Origin: a virus
Strand: one strand, 5' to 3'
Length of the DNA: 20,937 nt
Virus record (IMG/VR): IMGVR_UViG_3300009506_000213
Location: 1 to 20,937 of that record
Shown: in pieces, positions 1 to 6,633 of the stretch
Position numbering within the stretch: the stretch's first letter is position 1
Layout: each line of letters opens with the position of its first letter
Notes under the pieces: generated by a model
Seen by the model: only the letters and a program-made list of their open reading frames with translations
What the model was told of the DNA's origin: nothing
Database searches by the model: none
Program-made: the position numbers and the translations under genes

Positions 1-1
1 G

Positions 2-859
2 CCGCCGCCCTGGACGGCAGACCCGATCCTCAACAACTGGCGCTTCACCAACGTGTACCGGGAGCTTGACCCGGGCACCGAGTTCATCGTGCGGCATCTG
101 CGGGCCGCCCCGGGAGCGCCGCTGTGGGACCGGCTGGTCAACATCTCGGCCTACCGGCTGGGCGTGAGCATGAGCGGGATGCGGGCCCTCGGATTCATCG
201 AGTGCAGCTCGGCCACCAACCACCGCATAACGGCCAGGCTGCAGGAAACCGACCGCCCCTTCACGGGGGCCTACATGGTGCACAACATGATGCGCCGAGA
301 ACCCAAAGCGGTGGTGCTGGGCGACGTGATCCGCAACCACGCCAAGGCCGCCCCGATGCTGACCAAGAGATTGCGGGAGGCGCACGAGCGGCAAGAGGCC
401 TGGATGATGCTGCGCGAAGGCCTCGAAGGAGTGGGTGATTTCGTGTCGTTCCAGATCCTTGTCGACCTGGGCTACCGTGGCGTCGCCCCCGAGCTTCGTC
501 CGGCCGTCCGCGACAACGACGGTTTCGCCACCCCGGGGCCGGGCGGCCGCCGGGGGCTGGAGCGGCTGTGGCCCGGGCTCGGAAAGTTGCCCGGGGAAGC
601 CAACATGGTGCTGGCCAAGATGTCCCTGCAGCAACACGAAGCCCTGGGGCGGATGCTGGGCGGGTGGGCCAAGGGCGAGTCGCCCCGCAGGATCAGCCGG
701 GCCAACCTGCAGAATTGCGCCTGCGAATGGGACAAGTACTACCGAGCCTCGACGGGGACCGGCAAGGTGCGCCGCCGGTTCGACCCCCGGCTGGCCCGGG
801 AGGCCGATCTTTCGGCCAGCGGCAACGGCCACGGCGACCAACTGGAGGTGGCATTATGA
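2..859 (+). CDS. Thymine-hypermodification helical protein (HMUDK helical / ADDT-like), 5' partial
   Basis: The frame is open from base 2 and has no start inside the window; the GTG at 53 falls inside a conserved block, so the gene begins upstream. The visible N-terminus reads PPWTADPILNNWRFTNVYRE, followed by LDPGTEF. This block is characteristic of the helical family tied to DNA thymine hypermodification (5-hmdU DNA kinase helical domain and amino acid:DNA transferases, earlier called aGPT-Pplases). A second family hallmark is FVSFQILVDLGY followed by FATPGPGGRRGLERL near bases 445-570. Members act on phage DNA in which thymine was replaced by hydroxymethyluracil, in the steps that activate the base or attach an amino acid or polyamine. 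The next gene overlaps by 4 bases (ATGA at 856) and encodes the matching kinase type. Family membership is fairly sure; which step it performs cannot be told from sequence alone. Confidence 0.8.
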   Translation, partial: PPPWTADPILNNWRFTNVYRELDPGTEFIVRHLRAAPGAPLWDRLVNISAYRLGVSMSGMRALGFIECSSATNHRITARLQETDRPFTGAYMVHNMMRREPKAVVLGDVIRNHAKAAPMLTKRLREAHERQEAWMMLREGLEGVGDFVSFQILVDLGYRGVAPELRPAVRDNDGFATPGPGGRRGLERLWPGLGKLPGEANMVLAKMSLQQHEALGRMLGGWAKGESPRRISRANLQNCACEWDKYYRASTGTGKVRRRFDPRLAREADLSASGNGHGDQLEVAL

Positions 860-1512
860 AGGGAGCGCTGAGGGGGCTCGATGCCGAGCCCACAGGCCGC
901 GATTTGTTGGCCGTGTTCGGGCCGCCCGGCACGGGCAAGAGTACGGTGGTCAAGGCCCTCACGGCCGAGTTGCCAGTGGAGAATTACCGCTGGAAAGACG
1001 AGGCCACCCTGTGGCTCTATCGCTATGCCCTGCCCGACGGCGAGGGCGAGGTATATGAGCCGGGCAAAGGCCAGGCCGGGACGGCCCGGGGCGTGGCGCA
1101 CCGGGGCACCGACCTGCTGGACCACCGGGTGCAGCCCTACGCCGAAGAGTGGCTGCGCGAGCACCCCCCCCCCATGCTGATGCAGGAAGGGTGCCAAGTG
1201 CTGGCCAGCCGCACGTGGTTCCAGGTGGCCGAAGAGCTTGGCTACCGGGTGAGGGTGTTCTACCTGGCGCTGAAGGAGGACGAGCGCGAAAAGCGGGTCA
1301 AGGCCCGTGGGTTCGCCGGGTGGGACGAACGCTGGCAGAAAGGCCTGGTATCGCGGATGCTTCGGCTGGCCGCCGAGCGCCAGGCCATCATGGTGCCAGC
1401 ATGGGAGGATCCGGAGCACATCGCCGACCTGATGGCCGAAATGTGCCCCGTGGCAGCTGCCTTGCGCCGGGCCGTGTTGGCGGCCGGGGCCAGCCAGGCA
1501 GAGCTTTTCTAG
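856..1512 (+). CDS. P-loop kinase, probable 5-hydroxymethyl-dU DNA kinase
   Basis: This 218-residue protein starts at an ATG overlapping the previous stop (ATGA). Walker A is GPPGTGKS at residues 22-29. A second motif, MLMQEGCQVLASRTWFQVAE, followed by a RVRVFYLAL strand and EKRVKARGF, matches the pattern EG-x-x-(L)...F...A then R..RG of the phage kinases that phosphorylate 5-hydroxymethyluracil in DNA. A lid-like segment WDERWQKGLVSRMLRLA follows. In characterised phages this phosphorylation makes a leaving group so that amines can replace it, giving hypermodified thymidine. The adjacent helical-family gene strongly supports this role, while a generic nucleotide kinase remains possible. A run of ten C (1164-1173) encodes HPPP and could be a slippage or assembly-error site. 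The frame is intact as given. Confidence 0.75.
   Translation: MKGALRGLDAEPTGRDLLAVFGPPGTGKSTVVKALTAELPVENYRWKDEATLWLYRYALPDGEGEVYEPGKGQAGTARGVAHRGTDLLDHRVQPYAEEWLREHPPPMLMQEGCQVLASRTWFQVAEELGYRVRVFYLALKEDEREKRVKARGFAGWDERWQKGLVSRMLRLAAERQAIMVPAWEDPEHIADLMAEMCPVAAALRRAVLAAGASQAELF
1164..1173 (+). repeat. Ten-base C homopolymer inside the kinase gene
   Basis: Ten consecutive C lie within the P-loop kinase frame, encoding the end of a His codon and three Pro codons. A one-base gain or loss would truncate the kinase C-terminus. It may be a slippage site or simply a product of high GC. Confidence 0.9.
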
Positions 1513-1531
1513 CAACGGGAAGGAGGGCAGG

Positions 1532-2098
1532 ATGAGGACGAAGAAGCAAGGCCTGAAGAAGGTGCCCACCAACGGCACCCACTGGCAGATGCTGGGGTGG
1601 GCGGCCCAGTGGCTGGCCCGCGAGTGGCTCGCCGAGCTGTGGCCCGACCTCACGTTCCACCATGCGGGCGATCGGTTCGATCGAACTGGCGGCATCGACA
1701 TCTGGGCGGCCTCCGGGGCGTCCAAAGCGGGCATCCAGGTGAAGCTGGACACCCGGGCCGACATCAATGTGATGCCGGAATGGGTTGGCCACAACGAGAT
1801 CTGCGGCTGGGCCCATCCGGACGGGCCGCCCCTGCAGCGGTGGGTGGTGCTTGTGTTGCCCCGCGTCGACAGCATCTTGTTGGCCCGGATCGAAGATGTG
1901 CGCCGGGCCTGCCCCAATTGGGTGAAGGAGTACGGGCTGACCATGTCCCACCACGGAACCCGCGGCCCCCTGGTGCCGCTCGATCGCTTCCGCGAGGCCG
2001 TGGTCCGCGAGGAGCGGGCGCACCCCGATTTGTACGCTGAGCTGGAGCAGCGGGCCAACGAAATCAAGGCCCTGGGCGGGATCCCCTTGCCAGGATGA
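1532..2098 (+). CDS. Putative PD-(D/E)xK-fold nuclease
   Basis: This is a 188-residue protein with a strong ribosome binding site GGAAGGAGGG at 1518-1527, four bases before the ATG. The pattern Glu31, then GGIDIW (Asp56), then GIQVK (Gln69, Lys71) fits the core of PD-(D/E)xK nucleases: helix Glu, beta-hairpin Asp, then Q/E-x-K. The remainder (YVxxx-free, Trp-rich N-terminus WQMLGWAAQWLAREWL) gives no specific family. It overlaps by 4 bases the VRR-NUC gene downstream, which is followed by a Rad50-like ATPase, so a DNA-processing role is likely. The nuclease call rests on a short motif and could be an inactive or unrelated protein with a similar fold. Confidence 0.5.
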   Translation: MRTKKQGLKKVPTNGTHWQMLGWAAQWLAREWLAELWPDLTFHHAGDRFDRTGGIDIWAASGASKAGIQVKLDTRADINVMPEWVGHNEICGWAHPDGPPLQRWVVLVLPRVDSILLARIEDVRRACPNWVKEYGLTMSHHGTRGPLVPLDRFREAVVREERAHPDLYAELEQRANEIKALGGIPLPG

Positions 2099-2601
2099 CC
2101 ACCATGGGCAACAAGTTCCGTTGCCCCTGGCCCGATTGCCGGGCTCCCCTCGTGGGTTTGGGCACCTTCTGTCACGTGTGTAAACGGTACACAGCCGACG
2201 CAGAGGACGCCGCAGACCCCCTGGGGGAGCCCGGGGCCGGTTCGGGCCTTCAAGGGGACGTGAGGGGCCTTGAACGGGATTTGAGGAACGAAGCGGAGAT
2301 CCGCTGGGCCACCCGCAAGGCCCTCGAAGCCCTGGGGTGGTTTGTCCTGGACTTCGAGCAGAACCGCAAAGGCACCCGGGTGGAGGAGGGGCTGGCCGAT
2401 CTGGCCGTCATGGGATGGGGGCATTTCGCCTGGGCTGAGATGAAGACCGCCACCGGGAAGCAGAGCGACAAGCAGGTGAGGTTTCAGGCCAAGTGCCAGG
2501 CGGCCGGGATCCCCTACCACCTGTGGCGGCACGAGAACGAGGCCCTTGAGTGGGCCCAAGCCAAGATGAAGCAGCTGGGCGTGTGGCCCGGCAGCCACTG
2601 A
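2095..2601 (+). CDS. VRR-NUC-type nuclease with N-terminal zinc ribbon
   Basis: This 168-residue protein starts at ATG in an ATGA overlap with the previous gene. The N-terminus has four cysteines (Cys10, Cys15, Cys26, Cys29; CPWPDC...CHVC), a probable zinc ribbon. After an acidic linker, the C-terminal half carries the VRR-NUC pattern: ADLAV (Asp102), WAEMKT (Glu115, Lys117), KQSDKQVRFQ (Gln127), then AAGIPYHLWR. VRR-NUC domains are PD-(D/E)xK-related nucleases common in phages, often acting on flap or branched DNA. The zinc ribbon could help bind DNA or a partner. The catalytic residues look intact. It lies between another possible nuclease and a Rad50-like ATPase, which suggests a replication or recombination function. 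Confidence 0.8.
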   Translation: MTTMGNKFRCPWPDCRAPLVGLGTFCHVCKRYTADAEDAADPLGEPGAGSGLQGDVRGLERDLRNEAEIRWATRKALEALGWFVLDFEQNRKGTRVEEGLADLAVMGWGHFAWAEMKTATGKQSDKQVRFQAKCQAAGIPYHLWRHENEALEWAQAKMKQLGVWPGSH

Positions 2602-2634
2602 CCGCTACCGGGCGCACGCCCCGGGGAGACAGAC

Positions 2635-3984
2635 ATGAGCGACGAGCAGAAGAAGGAGCGCATCACGCTGGTGGGGTTGAACGCCCAGCACCTGTACCGC
2701 ATCAAGGCCGCCGAGCTGAAGTTCAGCGGTGGGGGCGAGTTGGTGCAGATCACGGGGCGCAACAAGCAGGGCAAGACCAGCCTCTTGAAGATCGTGGCCG
2801 GGGCGCTGGGCGGGGGCCGCCAGGTGGCTGAGACGGCCGTCAACTTCGACAGCCCCGACGGCACCGGCCAGGGGCGCTTGGAGCTGAGCAACGGGTTCAC
2901 CATCGAGCGGCGCCACACGGCCAACAACCCGAAGGGCTCGCTGGCCATCGTGGGCCCCGACGGTGGCAAGTACGGGCAGAAGAAGCTGGACGAGTGGGTG
3001 GGCCCCCTGAGCTTCGACCCCCTGGCCTTTTACCGGCTGGACGCCCAGTCGCAGCGGGACACGCTGCTGCGGAGCGGCAGCAACCCCGAGCTGCCCGACC
3101 AGCTGGCCAAGATCAAGGACCAGGTGGCCGAGCTTGCTGCCGAGCGCACGCCCCTGATCCGCCGGATCCAGATCGCCGAGCGCACCGAGGCCCCCGAGGG
3201 CGAGAGGCCCGAGCCCATTGACGCCGGCAAGGAGCTGGCGGCACTGGCCAAGCTCGAAGAGGAGAAGATGGTGCTGGACGCCAAGATGGAAGAGGTCCGG
3301 GCCGCCGACAGGGCCGCCGACCAGAAGGCCGACGAGGCCTTGAAGGCTGTGCGGCAGGCCGAAGAATTGGAAGCCAAGGCGGCGGAGTGGCGGGCCGAGG
3401 CAGCCCAGAAGCGAGAGGCGTCCGAGCGGTTGGCCGACGAGGCCAGGGCCGCCGAGGAGCGGTTGACGGCGGGGCTGGAACCGCTGGTGGCCAAGATGAC
3501 CGAGGTCAAGGAGCGGATCTACAAGGCTGAGAGCCACAACCAGGGGCTGGCGCCGTGGCGGGAGTACGACCGGCTGATGGCGGAGGCCGAAGAAGCCAAG
3601 ACGCAGCGCGACAAGTTCGACAAGGAGATCGCCGACCTGCGGGACCAGGAGAAGGCCCTGTTGCAGGAAGCGGGCATCGATATCCCGGGCCTCAGCTTCA
3701 CGGACGACGGCCAGCCCTTGCTGAATGGGCTGCCCCTAAGCGAGGCGAGCGGCCGGGAGAAGTGGGAGTTTGTCGTCGAGGTGGCCGAGCGGGCCGGGGG
3801 CCAGCTGGGGGTGTGCCTGCTGGACGAGGCCAGCGGTGTGGACGACGAGGGCATGGAGAGCTTGGCCGCGGTGGCGGCAGAGCGTGGCTTCCAGGTGTTC
3901 CTCACCCGCCTCAGCCCGGTTGGCCCCGGGGAAGTGGTCACCTGCGAGGACGGTGTGGCTTGGAACGAAGGAGGCGAGCCATGA
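2635..3984 (+). CDS. Rad50/SbcC-like AAA ATPase with coiled coil
   Basis: This 449-residue protein is preceded by a GGGGAG ribosome binding site. Walker A is GRNKQGKTS at residues 41-49. A coiled coil rich in Ala, Glu, Lys and Arg runs from about residue 155 to 345. The C-terminal part has an ABC-type signature LSEASGREK (about 368-376) and Walker B VCLLDEAS (Asp397, Glu398). The layout of head, coiled coil, head is that of SbcC/Rad50/RecF-like ATPases, shortened as in many phage versions and without a clear zinc hook. Such proteins work with a nuclease in end processing. No SbcD-like phosphoesterase is in the window, so one of the two upstream nucleases may be the partner (inference). Confidence 0.85.
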   Translation: MSDEQKKERITLVGLNAQHLYRIKAAELKFSGGGELVQITGRNKQGKTSLLKIVAGALGGGRQVAETAVNFDSPDGTGQGRLELSNGFTIERRHTANNPKGSLAIVGPDGGKYGQKKLDEWVGPLSFDPLAFYRLDAQSQRDTLLRSGSNPELPDQLAKIKDQVAELAAERTPLIRRIQIAERTEAPEGERPEPIDAGKELAALAKLEEEKMVLDAKMEEVRAADRAADQKADEALKAVRQAEELEAKAAEWRAEAAQKREASERLADEARAAEERLTAGLEPLVAKMTEVKERIYKAESHNQGLAPWREYDRLMAEAEEAKTQRDKFDKEIADLRDQEKALLQEAGIDIPGLSFTDDGQPLLNGLPLSEASGREKWEFVVEVAERAGGQLGVCLLDEASGVDDEGMESLAAVAAERGFQVFLTRLSPVGPGEVVTCEDGVAWNEGGEP

Positions 3985-4262
3985 GCGGGGATGAGCCGGT
4001 GAGGGTAGAGATCAGTGCCTATGAGGCTGGCCCGATGGAAGTGGGTATGCCTTCTACACGGTGGCCTGACTTCCCACCAGGCACTCATAAGGGCGTCTTC
4101 CTCCCCATCACCGACTCCAGCGTAGGTGGCCTGGAGCCGTGGATGGTGGAGCATCTCATGGGAGGTGGTACAGGCGATACACACCCGGCGGGATATGCCG
4201 ATGGTGTGAGAATCATCGCCGCCGCCATCGAGCGCATCCTGCGGGAAGGAGGTGAGCGATGA
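3981..4262 (+). CDS. Small hypothetical protein
   Basis: This 93-residue protein starts at an ATG overlapping the stop of the Rad50-like gene (ATGA), with GGAGG at 3969-3973 as ribosome binding site. No family was recognised. The middle is rich in Gly and Pro (GTHKGVFLP, MGGGTGDTHPAGYADG) and the C-terminus AIERILRE is a short helix. Codon use is visibly less GC-biased than in the flanking genes (many third-position A and T), which it shares with the next gene, suggesting separate acquisition. Confidence 0.7.
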   Translation: MSGDEPVRVEISAYEAGPMEVGMPSTRWPDFPPGTHKGVFLPITDSSVGGLEPWMVEHLMGGGTGDTHPAGYADGVRIIAAAIERILREGGER

Positions 4263-4669
4263 GTGAGCCATTGGAAGAGAGACTCGACAAACTGGCTAAC
4301 GAGAACCACCCAACTCGGAGGCCAAGCACAGAAGGAGCGATCATCCGTGAGGTGGCCCTAGAGTGTCTGGCCGAGATCCGCCGCCAAAGGGGAGAGATAT
4401 CGAGACTAGACATCCTTGCCCAGAGACATGCAAACGAAGTGAGCCACTTGAAGAAGGAGAACGAGCGGCTGCTAGTTCGTGCCCAGGCCGCTGAAGTATT
4501 GCTCGACGACACAGCCCAGGCTCTCGCCTCTGCACGGGAGGTGCTGCAGAGGCTGACAGATGCAGCCTACGAAGCCATCGACCACGTTGGGTATGCCAAC
4601 TACGCGGAGCGTGAAAGAGAGGCCAGAGAGATGATCCGCAAGATCGTGGAGGAGGTAAGCCATGAGTGA
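4259..4669 (+). CDS. Coiled-coil hypothetical protein
   Basis: This is a 136-residue protein with a near-perfect Shine-Dalgarno sequence AAGGAGGTGA at 4246-4255 and an ATGA overlap with the previous gene. It is mostly helical and highly charged: the stretch from about residue 30 to 100 (IRRQRGEISRL, LKKENERLLVRAQAAEVLL, SAREVLQRL) has heptad-like leucine spacing typical of a coiled coil. No catalytic motif is seen. Composition is like the preceding small gene and unlike the rest of the window. A structural or scaffold-like partner role is possible but not shown. Confidence 0.7.
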   Translation: MSEPLEERLDKLANENHPTRRPSTEGAIIREVALECLAEIRRQRGEISRLDILAQRHANEVSHLKKENERLLVRAQAAEVLLDDTAQALASAREVLQRLTDAAYEAIDHVGYANYAEREREAREMIRKIVEEVSHE

Positions 4670-5108
4670 GGGCCGCTATCCCGTGACCTACCTTCCGAAG
4701 TGGTGGCCGCTGTCGCGGGGATTCACGTTCAAGTTCCCGTTCTGCCGGGCCCGTATTTTCGCCACCCCGGCCACAGTTGCACGGGGCGATTTCCAATTTG
4801 CGCTGTTCCTGGCCCACGAAGGCGATCACTGCGAGCTGTGGGAGTTGTGGGGCGCCTTCGGGTTCCTGCGCCGTTGGGCCACCAAGGCCGGGCGCCTGTG
4901 GATCGAGGGGCGGGCTATCGCCGCCGAGTACGTGCGCCACCTGGAGCTGCGCCCTTACCTCAGTGAGAACGGCCGGGCGGCGGAGCGGTGGAGGCTTGCC
5001 GAAGCCCTGCACGAGGGGTACTGGTTCGGTGGCCGCTACACGCTGGCCGAGTGCCACGACACCATCGTATCTTTCCTAGCTGCCCCGGAGGAGCCGACCA
5101 ATGGATGA
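4662..5108 (+). CDS. Small HExxH protein, putative metallopeptidase-like
   Basis: This 148-residue protein starts at ATG 4662 behind GGAGGAGGTAA and overlaps the previous gene by 8 bases. The segment FALFLAHEGDHCELWELWGA contains HEGDH at residues 52-56, a match to the zinc-metallopeptidase HExxH motif set in a helix. Downstream acidic residues Glu82 (WIEGRA) and Glu89 could provide a third metal ligand. Aromatic residues are frequent on both sides. Small phage and bacterial proteins with HExxH followed by W..LG..F...Y patterns are known, but their substrates are generally unknown. With no signal peptide, it would act in the cytoplasm or in the virion. The motif could also be chance. Confidence 0.6.
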   Translation: MSEGRYPVTYLPKWWPLSRGFTFKFPFCRARIFATPATVARGDFQFALFLAHEGDHCELWELWGAFGFLRRWATKAGRLWIEGRAIAAEYVRHLELRPYLSENGRAAERWRLAEALHEGYWFGGRYTLAECHDTIVSFLAAPEEPTNG

Positions 5109-5361
5109 CCCGCGGAAGAAGCCACTGTTGACGAAGGACGAGGCCATCCAGGCCTATTACTTCCTCCTCAAGCTCATGGGCCCCGAAAGCCGAAGACGCC
5201 TGCGGTACCAGATGGCCAAGCGGGGGCCGGACGCATCGACGCAGCAGCGCGAGTTGCTCATCAGGTCGATTGACCAGTTCGAGGCCGACCTGGCCCACGC
5301 TGAGCGGAGCCAGATAGTGATTGTCGGCCCCGACCAGTTGCCCCCGGAGGCGCCCCAATGA
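5101..5361 (+). CDS. Small hypothetical protein
   Basis: This 86-residue protein begins at ATG 5101, overlapping the previous gene by 8 bases, and its stop overlaps the next start by 4 bases. The sequence is charged and helical (DEAIQAYYFLLKLMG, ESRRRLRYQMAKRG, RELLIRSIDQFEADLAHAE) and ends in a Pro-rich tail. No family was recognised. The translational overlap on both sides suggests it is made together with the HExxH and sulfotransferase-like proteins. Confidence 0.65.
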   Translation: MDDPRKKPLLTKDEAIQAYYFLLKLMGPESRRRLRYQMAKRGPDASTQQRELLIRSIDQFEADLAHAERSQIVIVGPDQLPPEAPQ

Positions 5362-5999
5362 TGGTGAACGAGTACCTCGACGCCATCTTTCTGGCTCACA
5401 CCAAGGTGGGCAGCCGGGATACGTATCGAGAGCTTAAGAACCATGGGTTCTGGCTACTGGGGAAGCGCCACTGGAACCTGGCAGACTTGCGCCGCCAGCG
5501 CGACGTTTGGACGGGCCCGGCGCCCCTGCGGAACCTAGATCGCTTCGAAGCCCTGGGCGGCTGGGAGCGGGAGTGGCGGTTCTTCGTCACCGTGCGCCAC
5601 CCGGTGGACCACCTGCTGAGCCACTACTGCTTGGTCCCCTACAGCGGCACGCAACCCATCCAAGAACGGATCCCCCTGCGGTGGGTGCAGAACCTGCACC
5701 TCGCCCAGCCCCAATACTTCCCCGGCCCTGGCCGCCAGTGGCGGTTCCTGTACCAAGACCCCGCCCCCTGGCGGGTGTTGAAGTGGGAGACCCTCCAGGC
5801 CGACCTGCTGGGGGCCCTGCAGGACCTGGGGCTCCCGGCCACCCGCCTTTATCACCTGAACCGGGGCAAGAACCCCGATACAGCCACCGCCAACAAGCCA
5901 CCCGGGCCCGCACGCCGGTGGTGGAGCGAAGAGGCCTACCAGTGGTACCGCCGCACCTACGCTGAGGAGCTTGCCCTCACGGGATACGACATGCCTTGA
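5358..5999 (+). CDS. Sulfotransferase-like protein
   Basis: This 213-residue protein has the layout of PAPS-dependent sulfotransferases. An N-terminal strand-loop IFLAHTKVGSRDTY (Lys16, Gly18, Ser19) takes the place of the 5'-phosphosulfate loop (commonly K-x-G-[ST]). HWNL follows. FFVTVRHPVDHLLSHYC at residues 75-91 is the 3'-phosphate motif (Arg80, Ser88). VLKWETLQADLLGALQDLGL matches the usual E-x-L-x-x-D...LGL helix. The end, WWSEEAYQWYRRTYAEELAL with TGYD, resembles the conserved tail helix I...Y..DL...GY. It would transfer sulfate from PAPS to an alcohol or amine; the acceptor is unknown. Being on a phage, acceptors could be host surface glycans, a metabolite or, more speculatively, modified DNA. 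The first loop is degenerate, so activity is not certain. Confidence 0.7.
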   Translation: MMVNEYLDAIFLAHTKVGSRDTYRELKNHGFWLLGKRHWNLADLRRQRDVWTGPAPLRNLDRFEALGGWEREWRFFVTVRHPVDHLLSHYCLVPYSGTQPIQERIPLRWVQNLHLAQPQYFPGPGRQWRFLYQDPAPWRVLKWETLQADLLGALQDLGLPATRLYHLNRGKNPDTATANKPPGPARRWWSEEAYQWYRRTYAEELALTGYDMP

Positions 6000-6000
6000 C

Positions 6001-6006
6001 AGGAGG
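6001..6006 (+). promoter_or_regulatory. Ribosome binding site deciding the GTG start at 6014
   Basis: AGGAGG lies seven bases before GTG 6014, directly after the stop of the sulfotransferase-like gene. This makes 6014 a better start than the in-frame TTG at 5996, which has no comparable site. Confidence 0.7.
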
Positions 6007-6013
6007 AACGCCT

Positions 6014-6403
6014 GTGAACCCCAAGGACCAACCCGGCCGACCGGCCGAGCGCCGCGGCCCGCACCATTCGGGGCGGACGCCGAAGCAGGTGAAGCTGCGA
6101 GAGCTGACCGACGGCCAACGGAAGGCCCGGCAAAAACAGAGCAGGGCGCTGGCGAAGAGGAGGAGGACCCCCCACCACATACCACACGTGCCGGTGCAGG
6201 ACACCAAGACCAGCCGGTGCCACTGTGAGGTGTGCGGAAATGTGATCGTTGTCGACATTGAGACATGTGGCGGCCACATGGTGTACTGGGACACCGGGCC
6301 CGACCACACACGCCATCGCCACCAACCGCCCAACAACTCGGCCGCCGCCAACCGGGCCCGCCTGGCCGAGGCCCGGGCCCGAGAGGGGAGCGGCGAACCA
6401 TGA
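6014..6403 (+). CDS. Small basic zinc-binding protein
   Basis: This is a 129-residue protein starting at GTG 6014. The first half is strongly basic (RPAERRGPHHSGRTPKQVKL, ARQKQSRALAKRRR), suggesting nucleic acid binding. The middle has Cys69, Cys71, Cys74, Cys85 and His88 (CHCEVCGNVIVVDIETCGGH), which looks like a zinc finger or ribbon. The C-terminus is His/Asn/Ala rich. No family was recognised; it could be a small DNA-binding regulator or a structural zinc protein. Confidence 0.65.
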   Translation: MNPKDQPGRPAERRGPHHSGRTPKQVKLRELTDGQRKARQKQSRALAKRRRTPHHIPHVPVQDTKTSRCHCEVCGNVIVVDIETCGGHMVYWDTGPDHTRHRHQPPNNSAAANRARLAEARAREGSGEP

Positions 6404-6633
6404 GCAACCGCGATCACCCGGTAATCCGCGGCCTCGAGCGCCTGGCCGCCCGGGTTGTCCGGGGCCAGCCCTGGCGCCCGGACCCGGACCGCTACACCCC
6501 CGACGAGGTGGCCCGCTGGTGGGGCGGGCGCTTATGGGAAAATCCACGGTTGTCCGAAGCGGCGCACCGCAATCGGAAGGACCGCAACTGCGAAAGCGAG
6601 GAACGGGAACATGACGGACGAACAGACGAATGA
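6400..6633 (+). CDS. Small hypothetical protein
   Basis: This 77-residue protein starts at ATG in an ATGA overlap with the previous gene. It contains RYTPDEVARWWGGRLWENPR in the middle and a very charged tail (RNRKDRNCESEEREHDGRTDE is the last part, split here only to describe it). No family was recognised. Its 3' end overlaps the next start by 23 bases. Confidence 0.55.
   Translation: MSNRDHPVIRGLERLAARVVRGQPWRPDPDRYTPDEVARWWGGRLWENPRLSEAAHRNRKDRNCESEEREHDGRTDE

Noticed and set aside
739-2598. A minus-strand open frame of 619 codons
   Set aside because: It crosses four plus-strand genes with clear motifs (kinase, nucleases) and ribosome binding sites; its own sequence has no recognisable domain.
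5996-6001. TTGACA resembling a -35 promoter box
   Set aside because: No fitting -10 box follows at 16-18 bases, and the bases are the end of one gene and the ribosome binding site of the next.
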